Source of the DNA: Candidatus Binatia bacterium
Lineage (GTDB): Bacteria > Desulfobacterota > Binatia > UBA12015
Direction: 5' to 3'
Assembly: GCA_029248525.1 (NCBI GenBank)
Contig: JAQWJE010000043.1
Coordinates: 1 to 64,000, forward strand
Length of the DNA stretch: 64,000 bases
A program made the position numbers and the translations under genes. This document shows positions 8,698-16,516 of the stretch, piece by piece (position 1 is the first letter of the stretch; the number at the start of each line of letters is the position of its first letter). A model generated the notes under the pieces. It was not told where the DNA came from, searched no databases, and worked only from the letters and a program-made list of their open reading frames with translations.

Positions 8698-9273
8698 CTA
8701 ACTGGAGATACTTGGTCTTCGAAACCGGTCCTGAATCGAATGCTGGATCGAATGCTGGATCCAGCCCAGAAAAGGATTGTCAGATGCCATCGCTTCCTCC
8801 CAAGTGGCCCCACCCAAGGCTCGAAAGACGCGAATGACGCCTGCGTGGGTCACGATCGCGTCTGTGGGTGACGGCGCCTGGTCCTCCAACCACCCCCCGA
8901 CTCGGCTGGCAAAGGCATGCAAAGATTCTCCACCCGGGGGCGTTATCGTCTGCCAGTCCGCACACCATGCGCGCCAACGCGGGCCATCCTCGGCGTCGAT
9001 CGCATCGTACGTCCGGCCCTCCCATTCTCCGAAGTCCATCTCGCGCAGCCGAGCATCCGTGCGCACCGGCACCGACCAGGCCGCCGCCAAGTCACGGGCC
9101 AATGTCGCGCATCTCGGAAGGTCCGAACTGAACAACTTTCCCGGCCGAAAAGGCGCCGCCTCCATGGCCAATGCAACGGCGTCCGCACCGGATATGGTGG
9201 TCTCGATGACCGTTTGCCCCACACACCTGCCTTGGCGGTCCACAGGAGGGTGACGTAGCGTCCAGATCGTCAC
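8698..9273 (-). CDS. cobC: alpha-ribazole phosphatase (histidine phosphatase family)
   Basis: 191 aa. The GTG start at 9273 overlaps the TGA of cobS by four bases (GTGA), which fixes the start. TLRHPPVDRQGRCVGQT at the N-terminus is the R-H catalytic motif in the CobC-specific form, LREMDFGEWEGRTYDAI gives the second conserved block, and DAIVTHAGVIRVFRAL carries the second catalytic His. The enzyme removes the 5' phosphate of alpha-ribazole phosphate or adenosylcobalamin phosphate, the last step in lower-ligand assembly. The C-terminus contains a short tandem duplication (IQHSIQHSIQD) caused by a repeated TCGAATGCTGGA, just before the stop. It is the last gene of the cob operon. Confidence 0.85.
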   Translation of the reverse strand: MTIWTLRHPPVDRQGRCVGQTVIETTISGADAVALAMEAAPFRPGKLFSSDLPRCATLARDLAAAWSVPVRTDARLREMDFGEWEGRTYDAIDAEDGPRWRAWCADWQTITPPGGESLHAFASRVGGWLEDQAPSPTDAIVTHAGVIRVFRALGGATWEEAMASDNPFLGWIQHSIQHSIQDRFRRPSISS

Positions 9274-10025
9274 GTCGAAACCAGCGCCATCAAAATGACC
9301 AACTCCGAAACCTGCTGCAGTGCTCCCATGAAGTCTCCGGTCAACCCGCCGGCACGTCGCTGGAAATAAACCCCCAGCACCACACCGACCACCACCATCC
9401 CGAAAAGAGCCTCCAGGATCCCCCGGGCCGGGACGCCCCAAGCCCAAGCCGCCCCAGCGATCAATACGACCCAAGCCATGGCGATCAGCGCCTGCACCCG
9501 GCCAGACCGCGCCACATCTCGCGATTTGGATTGGGGGTCGTCTCTTCGGGCATAGGGCTGCAGTCCCAACTGCATGACCGGCAAGGCTCGCGACAAGGAT
9601 TGGCCCAGAACCAGACCGACCGGGGCCAGAGCGCCCAGGTCAACCAGCAGGCTTACCTTGAGCAATAGAGCGACGATCAAGGCAAGCGCACCAAAGGCAC
9701 CGATGCGGCTGTCTTTGAGAATCCGCATCACATTATCCCGGTCGTAGCCTCCCCCAAGTGCATCGACCGAGTCGGACAGACCATCTTCGTGAAATCCGCC
9801 GGTCACCAGAATGCCCAGGGTGACGACAACGATCGCCCGGGTGGGATCCGAGTAGCCGTCCAGTCCTACCCACACCAGAACTTGCAGCAAGCCGATCAGG
9901 GCACCCACCAGAGGAAACCAGATGGATATCCATTCCCAGGTTTTGGGCGGATAGGGGAACCCGCCCACCGGTATCCTCGTGAGGAACGTGAACGAGGCAC
10001 GAAATGCGCGCAACCACTCCGGCAT
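9270..10025 (-). CDS. cobS: adenosylcobinamide-GDP ribazoletransferase
   Basis: 251 aa integral membrane protein, start MPEWLRAFRASFTFLTRIPV at 10025, sharing one base with the cobT stop (TGATG). TGGFHEDGLSDSVDALGGG (~75-95) is the CobS signature, with the acidic residues used for Mg and GDP-cobinamide. About six hydrophobic helices follow, and GGLTGDFMGALQQVSEL near the end is the conserved C-terminal motif. It joins adenosylcobinamide-GDP with alpha-ribazole (phosphate) in the inner membrane to make adenosylcobalamin (phosphate). It is flanked by cobT and cobC, both overlapping, so this is a tight lower-ligand operon. Confidence 0.92.
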   Translation of the reverse strand: MPEWLRAFRASFTFLTRIPVGGFPYPPKTWEWISIWFPLVGALIGLLQVLVWVGLDGYSDPTRAIVVVTLGILVTGGFHEDGLSDSVDALGGGYDRDNVMRILKDSRIGAFGALALIVALLLKVSLLVDLGALAPVGLVLGQSLSRALPVMQLGLQPYARRDDPQSKSRDVARSGRVQALIAMAWVVLIAGAAWAWGVPARGILEALFGMVVVGVVLGVYFQRRAGGLTGDFMGALQQVSELVILMALVST

Positions 10026-11071
10026 CACTCTGCCTTGTCGGGCACGGAGGCCTCTTCGAACGTCGCCATTTGGTTGTGCAAGGCAACGCTGGCCTGGATC
10101 AGCGGCAAGGAGGCCAAGGCGCCACTCCCTTCGCCCAGCCTCATGCCGGCATCGATCAGGGGAGAGGCGCCTAATGATGCGAGAATCCGAGCATGGCCGG
10201 GCTCGCCGGAGCGATGAGCAAACCACATATGGTCACGTATTTGCGGATCGTGTCGGGCGGCTACCAGCGCTGCACTGCTCACGATGAACCCGTCAACCAG
10301 GATCGCCATGCCCCGTTCTGCCGCTCGCCCCATGGCGCCGACAATGGCCGCGATCTCACGTCCACCCAATCGGCGAAGCACGGCAAGGGGTTCGTCTGTA
10401 CCTAGCGTTCGGTCAAGAGCCTTCTCGACCAGGGCGCGTTTGGCTTCCAATGCTTCGCCCTGCACGCCCGTTCCGGGGCCGACCACTTCGGCTGCCGTCG
10501 TTTGCATCAAGCGAGCGCTGATGGCGGACGCCGGGGTGGTGTTGCCGATGCCCATTTCGCCAAAGATCGCGATCCGGGTTCCCGTAGGCAACGCATCCAC
10601 GGCCTCTGCGCCTGCCTTGAGGGCAGCCTCGAGCGCGCGCTCGTCCATTGCATCCGACGTTACAAGGTCGCCAACGACCCCTGCCGGATCGACGCGGGTC
10701 CAATGGAGTCCCGGTCCCGGTTGGGGGTCGGGGTAGGCCTCGGTGCCTACATCCACAACATGAAGAGGGATGCCGTTCATCCGAGCCAGAACCGAAGCGG
10801 CCGCGCCGCCGGTTGCGAGGTTGATCACCATCATCGGCGTCACCTCGCGCGGGTAGGCACTCACGCCCATCCGGGAAACGGGGTGATCCGATGCGAATAC
10901 GATGGTCGCCGCAGGGTCAGCGATCGGTTGGTCGGACTGCTGGATATCGGCCAACCAGACCGCGACGTCCTCCAATGCACCCAGAGCGCCTGCGGGCTTG
11001 GTCAAACGCGCCTGACGCGCCAAGGCCGCGGCTTTGTATCCGCCGTCACGGGTCGGAATGTTCCATTTCAT
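10025..11071 (-). CDS. cobT: nicotinate-nucleotide--dimethylbenzimidazole phosphoribosyltransferase
   Basis: 348 aa, the standard CobT length. RIAIFGEMGIGNTTPASAI (~173-191) is the family hallmark, PGTGVQGEALEAKRALVEKA the following conserved helix, and LGEGSGALASLPLIQASVAL the C-terminal block with the catalytic Glu. It makes alpha-ribazole-5'-phosphate from nicotinate mononucleotide and a benzimidazole base. The first intact gene of the cob operon. I found no B12-box sequence upstream, so cobalamin-riboswitch control is not supported. Confidence 0.93.
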   Translation of the reverse strand: MKWNIPTRDGGYKAAALARQARLTKPAGALGALEDVAVWLADIQQSDQPIADPAATIVFASDHPVSRMGVSAYPREVTPMMVINLATGGAAASVLARMNGIPLHVVDVGTEAYPDPQPGPGLHWTRVDPAGVVGDLVTSDAMDERALEAALKAGAEAVDALPTGTRIAIFGEMGIGNTTPASAISARLMQTTAAEVVGPGTGVQGEALEAKRALVEKALDRTLGTDEPLAVLRRLGGREIAAIVGAMGRAAERGMAILVDGFIVSSAALVAARHDPQIRDHMWFAHRSGEPGHARILASLGASPLIDAGMRLGEGSGALASLPLIQASVALHNQMATFEEASVPDKAE

Positions 11072-11107
11072 GCTAACGCCATCACCCTGAAACCTCGGAG
11101 GCTCAGC

Positions 11108-11294
11108 CTACTGAATGGAACCTCTTTTAGCCAAGGGAAGCATGGCTGTCCCGAGGCCCGCCGGCATATCAAGGTCGAGCCGCACGTCACCGTCGGGATC
11201 CTTGACCAGCAAGCGCAGGTCCGGGGGCGGATCGCCCTCCCTCCACACGCTCGAAAATCAGCCCGGCTTTGTATTCGAGCTTGCCTTTGGCCAT
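11108..11294 (-). pseudogene. frameshifted 60-aa conserved-looking small gene before cobT
   Basis: Reading from ATG at 11294, the frame gives MAKGKLEYKAGLIFERVEGG. Conserved-looking sequence then continues in another frame as DLRLLVKDPDGDVRLDLD and ends ...LAKRGSIQ with TAG at 11108. The two frames meet at a 4-base tandem duplication, GGAGGGAG on the minus strand (11237-11244). Removing one copy gives one continuous 60-residue reading frame. It lies 36 bases before cobT. Either a recent slippage mutation broke it or it is an assembly error. The product is unknown. Confidence 0.5.
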
Positions 11295-11376
11295 CACGGA
11301 GTTGGTAGCCCTGAGGAGGGCGCGGCAGGCCGGGCCAGCGCCCGTGCCGGGGGCGCATGCAGACTTCTGGCTGGTC

Positions 11377-11414
11377 AGCCGAGCCCCGAAGCTCAGGGCT
11401 CGGGCTAGCCGAGC
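11377..11414. repeat. three-arm repeat able to form two exclusive hairpins
   Basis: AGCCGAGC occurs at 11377-11384 and again at 11407-11414, with the inverted copy GCTCGGGCT between them (11398-11406). The middle arm can pair with either flank: a longer stem with the first (AGCCGAGCCC / GGGCTCGGGCT, one bulge) or a tight stem with the second. It lies in the non-coding stretch between the small pseudogene and the secreted protein gene. Confidence 0.5.
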
Positions 11415-11455
11415 GCCAAGCAAGTCAATCGGTCTTTGCCGCGCAGCCCTGCTCG

Positions 11456-11483
11456 TTGGACCTGCCCGCGCGGCCTGGTCCAA
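11456..11483 (-). terminator. stem-loop directly after the NTF2-like secreted protein gene
   Basis: TTGGACC (11456-11462) pairs perfectly with GGTCCAA (11477-11483), with a further GCC/GGC pair inside. It begins 3 bases past the stop codon of the minus-strand gene. No T tract follows, so it is either a weak terminator or an mRNA 3'-end stabiliser. Confidence 0.4.
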
Positions 11484-11486
11484 TTT

Positions 11487-12044
11487 CTAGGGCTGATACT
11501 CCAGCGACGAATGGTGCGTGGCGATTCTCGGCGTTCCCAAGTCGTCTTTGACGAACACCCAGGTCTTGTCGACCGAGGTCTTGTTTCCGTCCTTGTCGGT
11601 AAAATGCACTTTCCCCATGGTCGTTGCGCTATCGCCCGTAATGAAGATGGCCGCGTTTTCGATCTCGCACTTCTTCCAGCCCTTGAGCGCAAAACCATCG
11701 TCGTTGGGGAACGCCGAGTCTCCTCCGACAAAATAGGACAGCGCGCCATCGCGGGTCGTACGGAAGGTCTGCGGGTTCACCGTCAGTGTGGGCTTAAAGA
11801 GAACGGCGCCCATCTGATACGCGTACGCCCCATCAATTACCTGGCCCGCGAGAGCCTTGGCAGCCGCGTGGCCTTCTTTCGTGTGGACGTTGCCGATATC
11901 GAGCAACGCCTTGCACCATCCTTGCTGCGCATCCAGCACTTCCTGTTCCGACATGGATCGATCAACAACGACGGTTTCACTCGCGGCCGCGAAGTTCGCG
12001 CCAAGACCAATGACTGCTGCCACCAACCAAATAGACAATTTCAT
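11487..12044 (-). CDS. secreted NTF2/SnoaL-like protein (often mislabelled phosphoribosyl-AMP cyclohydrolase)
   Basis: 185 aa with a signal peptide (residues 1-21, cleavage after FAAA). The mature sequence matches a periplasmic family I recognise by MSEQEVLDAQQGWCKALLDI, YAYQMGAVLFKPTL, LSYFVGGDSAFPNDDGFAL and the end ATHHSSLEYQP. Database members are frequently labelled phosphoribosyl-AMP cyclohydrolase, but none of the HisI metal-binding motifs are here. The pattern of a long helix followed by curved beta strands suggests an NTF2-like cone fold that could bind a small ligand. AGAGGA lies 8 bases before the ATG. It has no operon partners. Confidence 0.7.
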   Translation of the reverse strand: MKLSIWLVAAVIGLGANFAAASETVVVDRSMSEQEVLDAQQGWCKALLDIGNVHTKEGHAAAKALAGQVIDGAYAYQMGAVLFKPTLTVNPQTFRTTRDGALSYFVGGDSAFPNDDGFALKGWKKCEIENAAIFITGDSATTMGKVHFTDKDGNKTSVDKTWVFVKDDLGTPRIATHHSSLEYQP

Positions 12045-12477
12045 TTTTCGTATCCTCTGGCGCCAGGCAAATGATCCCGGCCGAACAAGGCTGCCGCATC
12101 GGACAGTCAGGGCTATGGAGAAAATTCCGAATTTGCGGGATTATCCCCTTTCCATCGCAGATTCAAGAGACCGACTGCTCAGCCGGAAAGCTGTGCCGCC
12201 CCGGCCAGCAGCCGCAGAGATCTCGCGCCCAAACCTCTCCGGGGATGCCGCCGGACGCCGAACCTGTCGTCTCCGGAGGAATTGCTGCAGGTAATCCTAC
12301 CCTCGAAACAGGACGCGGCGTCGCTGCCACCGCGCCGAAGGTTTCGCGGGATGGCTCATACGGATCTGGACGAATTTCCAAGGGATTGCCTCAGGAAATC
12401 GGCCACAATGCGTGGCTGTGGACCATCGCTCCGCCCGGAAGGGCCCGGCCCGACACCGGTTCGAGACGGAACAGGGC
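12045..12477. other. 433-base stretch without a supported gene
   Basis: This lies between two divergently transcribed genes. The open frames here have no recognisable similarity and no ribosome site. I found no tRNA, known riboswitch core or long hairpin. The region presumably holds the promoter of the secreted NTF2-like gene, though I could not place hexamers with confidence. Confidence 0.5.
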
Positions 12478-12504
12478 TTGACTCGCCCGCATCATTTCTA
12501 TACT
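12478..12504 (+). promoter_or_regulatory. promoter of the His-rich protein/ArsR operon
   Basis: TTGACT (12478-12483) and TATACT (12499-12504) with a 15-base spacer (16 if CTTGAC is used). Between the -10 and the ribosome site lie A/T-rich repeats: GAATTGAT/GAATTGAA direct copies around 12517-12531, and TTCAT...ATGAA inverted arms from 12504. A metal-sensing ArsR repressor could bind here. Confidence 0.5.
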
Positions 12505-12544
12505 TCATGGATCGTTGAATTGATGAATTGAAAAGGAGCTCAAC

Positions 12545-12877
12545 ATGAAGCACGAGACGCACGACGGACATAATCACGCACACGGCACGAATTGCGGTCA
12601 TGTGGCGATCCGCCACGACGGACACGTCGACTACCTGCACGATGGCCATATGCATCACGACCACGAAGGACACGTCGACGAGTGTCGTGTCGAGATCGGT
12701 GACACGAACCCGGATGGATGCCGACCGGCCGCCGCAGAGGCCGAGCACGTCCATGGAGCCAGTTGCGGACACCCTGCCGTGCCGCATGGGGATCATACCG
12801 ACTATCTGGTCGATGGCGTGCTGCACCACCCGCATTCCGATCACTGCGACGACCACGGTCGCGTGGACGTCGTTTGA
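12545..12877 (+). CDS. His/Cys-rich metal-binding protein with internal duplication
   Basis: 110 aa, 24 of them His. Two halves repeat the same pattern: HG-x-x-CGH-x-A, then H-x-x-H-x-DYL-x-DG-x-x-HH (residues ~13-39 and ~67-94). Such density suggests a cytoplasmic zinc (or nickel/cobalt) buffer or delivery protein; there is no signal peptide and no transmembrane segment. AAGGAG lies 6 bases before the ATG. Its TGA overlaps the TTG start of an ArsR regulator with a zinc-site signature, so metal-controlled expression is likely. Which metal binds cannot be settled by reading. Confidence 0.8.
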   Translation: MKHETHDGHNHAHGTNCGHVAIRHDGHVDYLHDGHMHHDHEGHVDECRVEIGDTNPDGCRPAAAEAEHVHGASCGHPAVPHGDHTDYLVDGVLHHPHSDHCDDHGRVDVV

Positions 12878-13227
12878 CCAAAAGCCATCGTTCGCCGCCG
12901 GATGATTCGTGCAGCCACGAGCCGCACGAGCATCAGCCCAGCGCGCCGGCAGTCATCGAGCGGGCGGCGGCACTGTTCCGCTGCGCAGGCGACGAAAGTC
13001 GCCTGCGCCTACTCGAACTGCTCATGACTGGCGAGCATTGCGTCACCGAGCTCGCAGAAGAGCTGGACGAAAAAATGTCGACAATGTCCGAGCGGCTGCG
13101 CTTGCTCCGAGCCGATGGGCTCGTCAGCCGACGCCGAGAGGGCAAGCATATGTATTACCAACTCGCCGACGACCACGTACGAGCCATTCTCCGCATGGGC
13201 CTGGATCACGCATCCGAGGATCTCTAG
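12874..13227 (+). CDS. ArsR/SmtB-family zinc-type metalloregulator
   Basis: 117 aa from a TTG start that overlaps the previous stop (TTGA). An upstream extension of 52 codons in the same frame is only the shadow of the His-rich gene. The winged helix is clear: CVTELAEELDEKMSTMSERL (recognition helix region ~51-70) then LRADGLVSRRREGKHMYYQL (wing). The last helix carries D99-x-H101-(10)-H112-(2)-E115, the alpha-5 zinc-sensor pattern of the SmtB/CzrA/ZiaR group. The N-terminal tail has SCSHEPHEHQ, a second possible metal site. By family rules apo-protein represses and metal binding releases. It probably autoregulates the promoter at 12478. Confidence 0.88.
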   Translation: MTKSHRSPPDDSCSHEPHEHQPSAPAVIERAAALFRCAGDESRLRLLELLMTGEHCVTELAEELDEKMSTMSERLRLLRADGLVSRRREGKHMYYQLADDHVRAILRMGLDHASEDL

Positions 13228-13262
13228 GCTCGGATGCAATCGATTTCGCGGGCGGAATAAAT

Positions 13263-13721
13263 CTAGCCGAGGTCGACCCGCACCACGATCAAATCTGCCG
13301 CCCCGGCGGCCAGGCTCTCTTCCCTCACCTGCTTTTGCGCATCGAGTTTCAGCGCATAGATCGGGGCGTCCCGCGGCACCGCGGCGATGAATCGGCGCAC
13401 GCCATCACGCAGCGCTTCACTATCGCCTTCGAATAGCCGGGCATGACCCGGATAATATTTTCCGGCGATTTCCATCTCGACCGGAAGAGCATCAGCGCCG
13501 CGAAAATTCATCCACCAGCGGGTCGTTGTGGCCGAGAGCAGCCAAATCGTTTCGCCCTCCCGCATAAAGCTCAGCGGCGTGTCCAACGAACGCCCGGTGC
13601 GGCGGCCCTTGAAGTGCAAGATACCGATGCTGCCACTCGCAATCCCATGCAGGGGCGATCGCAAAAGAGCACGCATCACGGGATTCAGCATGTAGCGGTA
13701 AAAGGCGGCTTGGGCAGTCAT
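13263..13721 (-). CDS. DDN-like (deazaflavin/F420H2-dependent) nitroreductase-family protein
   Basis: 152 aa split-beta-barrel protein. ILHFKGRRTGRSLDTPLSFM (~31-50) is the hallmark of the actinobacterial-type DDN family (cofactor-phosphate-binding R-x-T-G-R), followed by EGETIWLLSATTTRWWMNFR. These proteins reduce quinones or other substrates with F420H2, often at the membrane; residues 6-20 are fairly hydrophobic. I take the ATG at 13721, but ATG 12 codons earlier is possible; neither has a good ribosome site. It stands alone, convergent with the ArsR operon 35 bases away. Confidence 0.65.
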   Translation of the reverse strand: MTAQAAFYRYMLNPVMRALLRSPLHGIASGSIGILHFKGRRTGRSLDTPLSFMREGETIWLLSATTTRWWMNFRGADALPVEMEIAGKYYPGHARLFEGDSEALRDGVRRFIAAVPRDAPIYALKLDAQKQVREESLAAGAADLIVVRVDLG

Positions 13722-13938
13722 GAGAGAGAGCCTGACGGATCGGAGAACAAAACGCATACTCTGCACGACCTGCCCTTGATTCGTCAAACCGGACCCTGCG
13801 ATCAGATGTCCGCCTCTCCCCCGGCCGCCACTGATTGCGGCATGCAATGCACGCAATGCCCCGGAGTCGCCCGCCTGGATCGTGCAGGCATCATTTCTGC
13901 GTTTGCAAACGGCCCCCGACTTGGCTGAAACTCATCAA

Positions 13939-14085
13939 ATGCATGAACAACGCTTTCTACTCGCCATCGGCCTGCTTCTTGCGGCCTCTTGTGGCGACTC
14001 GAAGACCAGTGACAGTCCGGGCGACGAGGTCAAAAATCAGATGGAGAGTTTCGAGGAGTGCATCCTCAATCCCGGACACTCCTGA
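13939..14085 (+). CDS. 48-aa lipoprotein coupled to the following secreted hydrolase
   Basis: A very short protein: signal segment RFLLAIGLLLAAS then Cys18, a plausible lipobox, and about 30 hydrophilic residues (GDSKTSDSPGDEVKNQMESF ... ECILNPGHS). Its TGA overlaps the ATG of the next gene (TGATG), which supports it as a translated gene despite its size. It could anchor the secreted hydrolase or act as its chaperone, but no function can be read from the sequence. Confidence 0.5.
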   Translation: MHEQRFLLAIGLLLAASCGDSKTSDSPGDEVKNQMESFEECILNPGHS

Positions 14086-15836
14086 TGCGGAGACTGTTTC
14101 AGAAAATCTTTCGCTGCTGCCTCGCGGCTGCGGCCCTGCCGCTCGGCGTTTTGCTCGCCAGCCCGGCATCCGCTGGTGGAATCAAGGATGATCTGATCCG
14201 TGAGCAATTTGCACTTGGACCCGAAACGGTCGAGGCACTGAAAAACCGTTGTGACGACACGAGCACCGGGACCGAATGCCTCCGCCTGTTGCGAACGATC
14301 TACGCGACCCCGCGGGCATTGGATACGGATGCGCTGAGGCGAGCCAAGACCCGCAATATTCGTAATATTCTGGCGGAAATGATCGTCAGCCGTCAGAACG
14401 CAGTTCTTCCCGAAGGCGCAATCCCGGCGCGCTTTCGGCCCCTCGGAAATGGTTCGTTGGTGCACCTCGAACCGCAGGTCGCACTATCTCCGGGAGTCAC
14501 CTACCAAGTTCTCCTCGAGGGCCTCCCGGTGCGCACCCTCCAGACCGGGACTTCATCGCCGGCACTCCGATCCTCAATGGAAGCCTCGTTCCGCGAGGCG
14601 ACCTCCGGGCGCGAGTTATCCGAACTCGAAGTTCCTCTCGCCAAGTTGCAGCGGCAACTCGAAGACCAGGCTGAAACCGCGACGGGCGTGCCCACGTTGG
14701 CGGGCGTGCGCATTCTTCTGGAACATGAACTCACCGCTGCCGAGTTGGAAAAGCTCCGCGTGGGATTTCTGCCGGTAGCCGAGCCCTCCGCTTCAATAAC
14801 GTCGCTATCGATCGCAGACTCGGTAGGCGCGCTTCGAGCGAGGCATGACGCGCTGGATACCTTGCCGTGCAGTCCGGTTGCCCTGCGCGCCGATCGAATG
14901 GCTCCCGGAGCCGAGAAATGGCGAGGCCGCTTCCCCTCTCTCGATGAATCGGGCTCGATCGTTTGGTTGCCGTTTCTGATCGCCCTGCCCGCGCCGGGAG
15001 AGGAAGCGATAGATTTAGTGTTCCTGGTCGACGGCCTGGGGGGAAGCATGGAGCGATTTGCCACAGATCAGATCCGCAGCCTGCGCGCTCGCGGGCTCGG
15101 CGTCGTCGCCGTCGAACTGCCCGCCCATGGCATGCGACACGACGGCGATCGCTACATGAACGCTCAAGATCCCGCGCGCCTGGCGAGGTTCCTCCAGTTG
15201 GGTGCGCTCGATGTCGCAGCCGCGATCCGGCAAGTCCGCCAATGCGGCCTGGCGGTGCCGGGCGACCGGGCGCCGACCGCCGGCGCTATTCGCTATCTCG
15301 GCTACTCACTCGGCGGAATGACCGGGATTCTCGTGCGCGCCATCGTGCCGGAGATCGATCGGATGGCACTGGTCGCACCTTCCGCGGATCTGGCCGACTG
15401 GCTCCTCCTCCAGGTGGTCGCCGGAAGCGGCGTTCCGATGCTGACCTGCCTTGGCGGAAAAAGCGCTGGTGAGAACTGTTTTGGCCATGGCCAATGTCCC
15501 GGAGGTGAATGTGTGATTGATCCTCTTCTGCAATCCGCGAGTCGCCATCTTCGCTGGTCCTGGCAGGTAGCGGCGGCAGGCGCCGATCCGGCCGACTACG
15601 CCAGTCGACCCGCCGGCGATACAAAGCTGCTGATCGTCAGCGGCGGCAAGGACGGGATTCTCGCGCCGCGGCAAACCTATCGATTGGCCGAAGCGCTGGG
15701 CATGAAACCCGCCGGGCCGCACCGATGGAGCGGGGACAATACCCTTCTCGAAGAGTGGCCCGATTTGGATCATGGCTTGATCAGCCATCCCGAAGTCCGC
15801 GCTCGAGTCCAGAATTTTCTTGCCGCAGCACCTTAA
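14085..15836 (+). CDS. secreted alpha/beta-hydrolase-like protein
   Basis: 583 aa, start fixed by TGATG overlap with the small lipoprotein. Signal peptide residues 1-30 (cleavage after SPASA). Residues 31-290 form an extra N-terminal domain of unknown type. The hydrolase part follows: DLVFLVDGLGGSMERF (oxyanion-side strand), RYLGYSLGGMTGILV with the G-x-S-x-G nucleophile elbow (~409), LLIVSGGKDGILAPRQT with a candidate catalytic Asp, and DLDHGLISH with a candidate His near the end. So it is probably an active esterase, lipase or depolymerase outside the cytoplasm. A Cys-rich loop (GENCFGHGQCPGGEC) inside the hydrolase domain suggests disulfides. Confidence 0.65.
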   Translation: MRRLFQKIFRCCLAAAALPLGVLLASPASAGGIKDDLIREQFALGPETVEALKNRCDDTSTGTECLRLLRTIYATPRALDTDALRRAKTRNIRNILAEMIVSRQNAVLPEGAIPARFRPLGNGSLVHLEPQVALSPGVTYQVLLEGLPVRTLQTGTSSPALRSSMEASFREATSGRELSELEVPLAKLQRQLEDQAETATGVPTLAGVRILLEHELTAAELEKLRVGFLPVAEPSASITSLSIADSVGALRARHDALDTLPCSPVALRADRMAPGAEKWRGRFPSLDESGSIVWLPFLIALPAPGEEAIDLVFLVDGLGGSMERFATDQIRSLRARGLGVVAVELPAHGMRHDGDRYMNAQDPARLARFLQLGALDVAAAIRQVRQCGLAVPGDRAPTAGAIRYLGYSLGGMTGILVRAIVPEIDRMALVAPSADLADWLLLQVVAGSGVPMLTCLGGKSAGENCFGHGQCPGGECVIDPLLQSASRHLRWSWQVAAAGADPADYASRPAGDTKLLIVSGGKDGILAPRQTYRLAEALGMKPAGPHRWSGDNTLLEEWPDLDHGLISHPEVRARVQNFLAAAP

Positions 15837-15915
15837 GGGCGTCCGATCGAATAGAAGGCCCCATGTGCAAGAGCGGTCGACCACCACAGAGCCCCGAGGG
15901 GGCGGAGGAGCACCC

Positions 15916-16371
15916 ATGCAGAAGCCCAGATTCAGACATGCAGATGAAGAAAAATGGCAAGAGGTGCGGGCGGTCGAAATCGATGGTCGTCGAGCCTGCG
16001 TGCGAGAGAAGTGGCTTGAATTTTCCAAAAATTGCCTTTCCCTGGTCGCCGACTGGGACCCCGGGATGATGATTCACAAGCACGGCCATAATAGCGATCA
16101 CATCCTCTACGTGATTTCGGGAGAAATGAGCTGCGGCGACGTTGTCTGCAGTGCAGGCATGCATATCACCCTCGACCAGGGAGCAGCTTTCGGCCCCTTC
16201 GTTGCAGGTCCGGAAGGTGTTGTCCTGTTTGAGGTCATGATGGGCGACCCACGCTCCTGGGCGGCAGACCCCGAAGGCTTTGAGCGACTCCTCAAACAAA
16301 AGAACGCGAGGAAGTTACCCAACCCGGAGATCAACTTGCCGGACTGGCTCGAGGATACCCGCAGCACCTAG
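15916..16371 (+). CDS. cupin-domain protein
   Basis: 151 aa; ATG at 15916 preceded by GGAGGAG. A single cupin barrel: MMIHKHGHNSDHILYVISGE (~56-75) is motif 1 with three His and an Asp available for metal, and AGMHITLDQGAAFGPF (~83-98) is motif 2, where the usual His is less obvious. Proteins like this are dioxygenases, isomerases or simple binding domains. It lies 79 bases after the secreted hydrolase and may be co-transcribed. No specific function. Confidence 0.7.
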   Translation: MQKPRFRHADEEKWQEVRAVEIDGRRACVREKWLEFSKNCLSLVADWDPGMMIHKHGHNSDHILYVISGEMSCGDVVCSAGMHITLDQGAAFGPFVAGPEGVVLFEVMMGDPRSWAADPEGFERLLKQKNARKLPNPEINLPDWLEDTRST

Positions 16372-16516
16372 GCGGAATCGCGTCGGGGCCTTTCGGACCT
16401 GTAGCGCCACCGTCAGGAACAGTCCTCGAATCAGCATCCATCCGACCAGGCGAGTTCTTGACCGTCGGTTTCAGGTCCGGGTAGTTTGCTTGAATCGAAC
16501 TGGGGGTCAGGCAATT

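Noticed and set aside
8426-8813. Several open frames of 60-120 codons between the acyl-CoA and cob operons
   Set aside because: Arg/Ser/Pro-rich shadow composition, no ribosome site, no recognisable motif.
12440-12480. GGTTCGAGAC resembling a tRNA T-loop
   Set aside because: The flanking bases do not form a T stem, and no anticodon or acceptor stem fits in the surrounding 90 bases.
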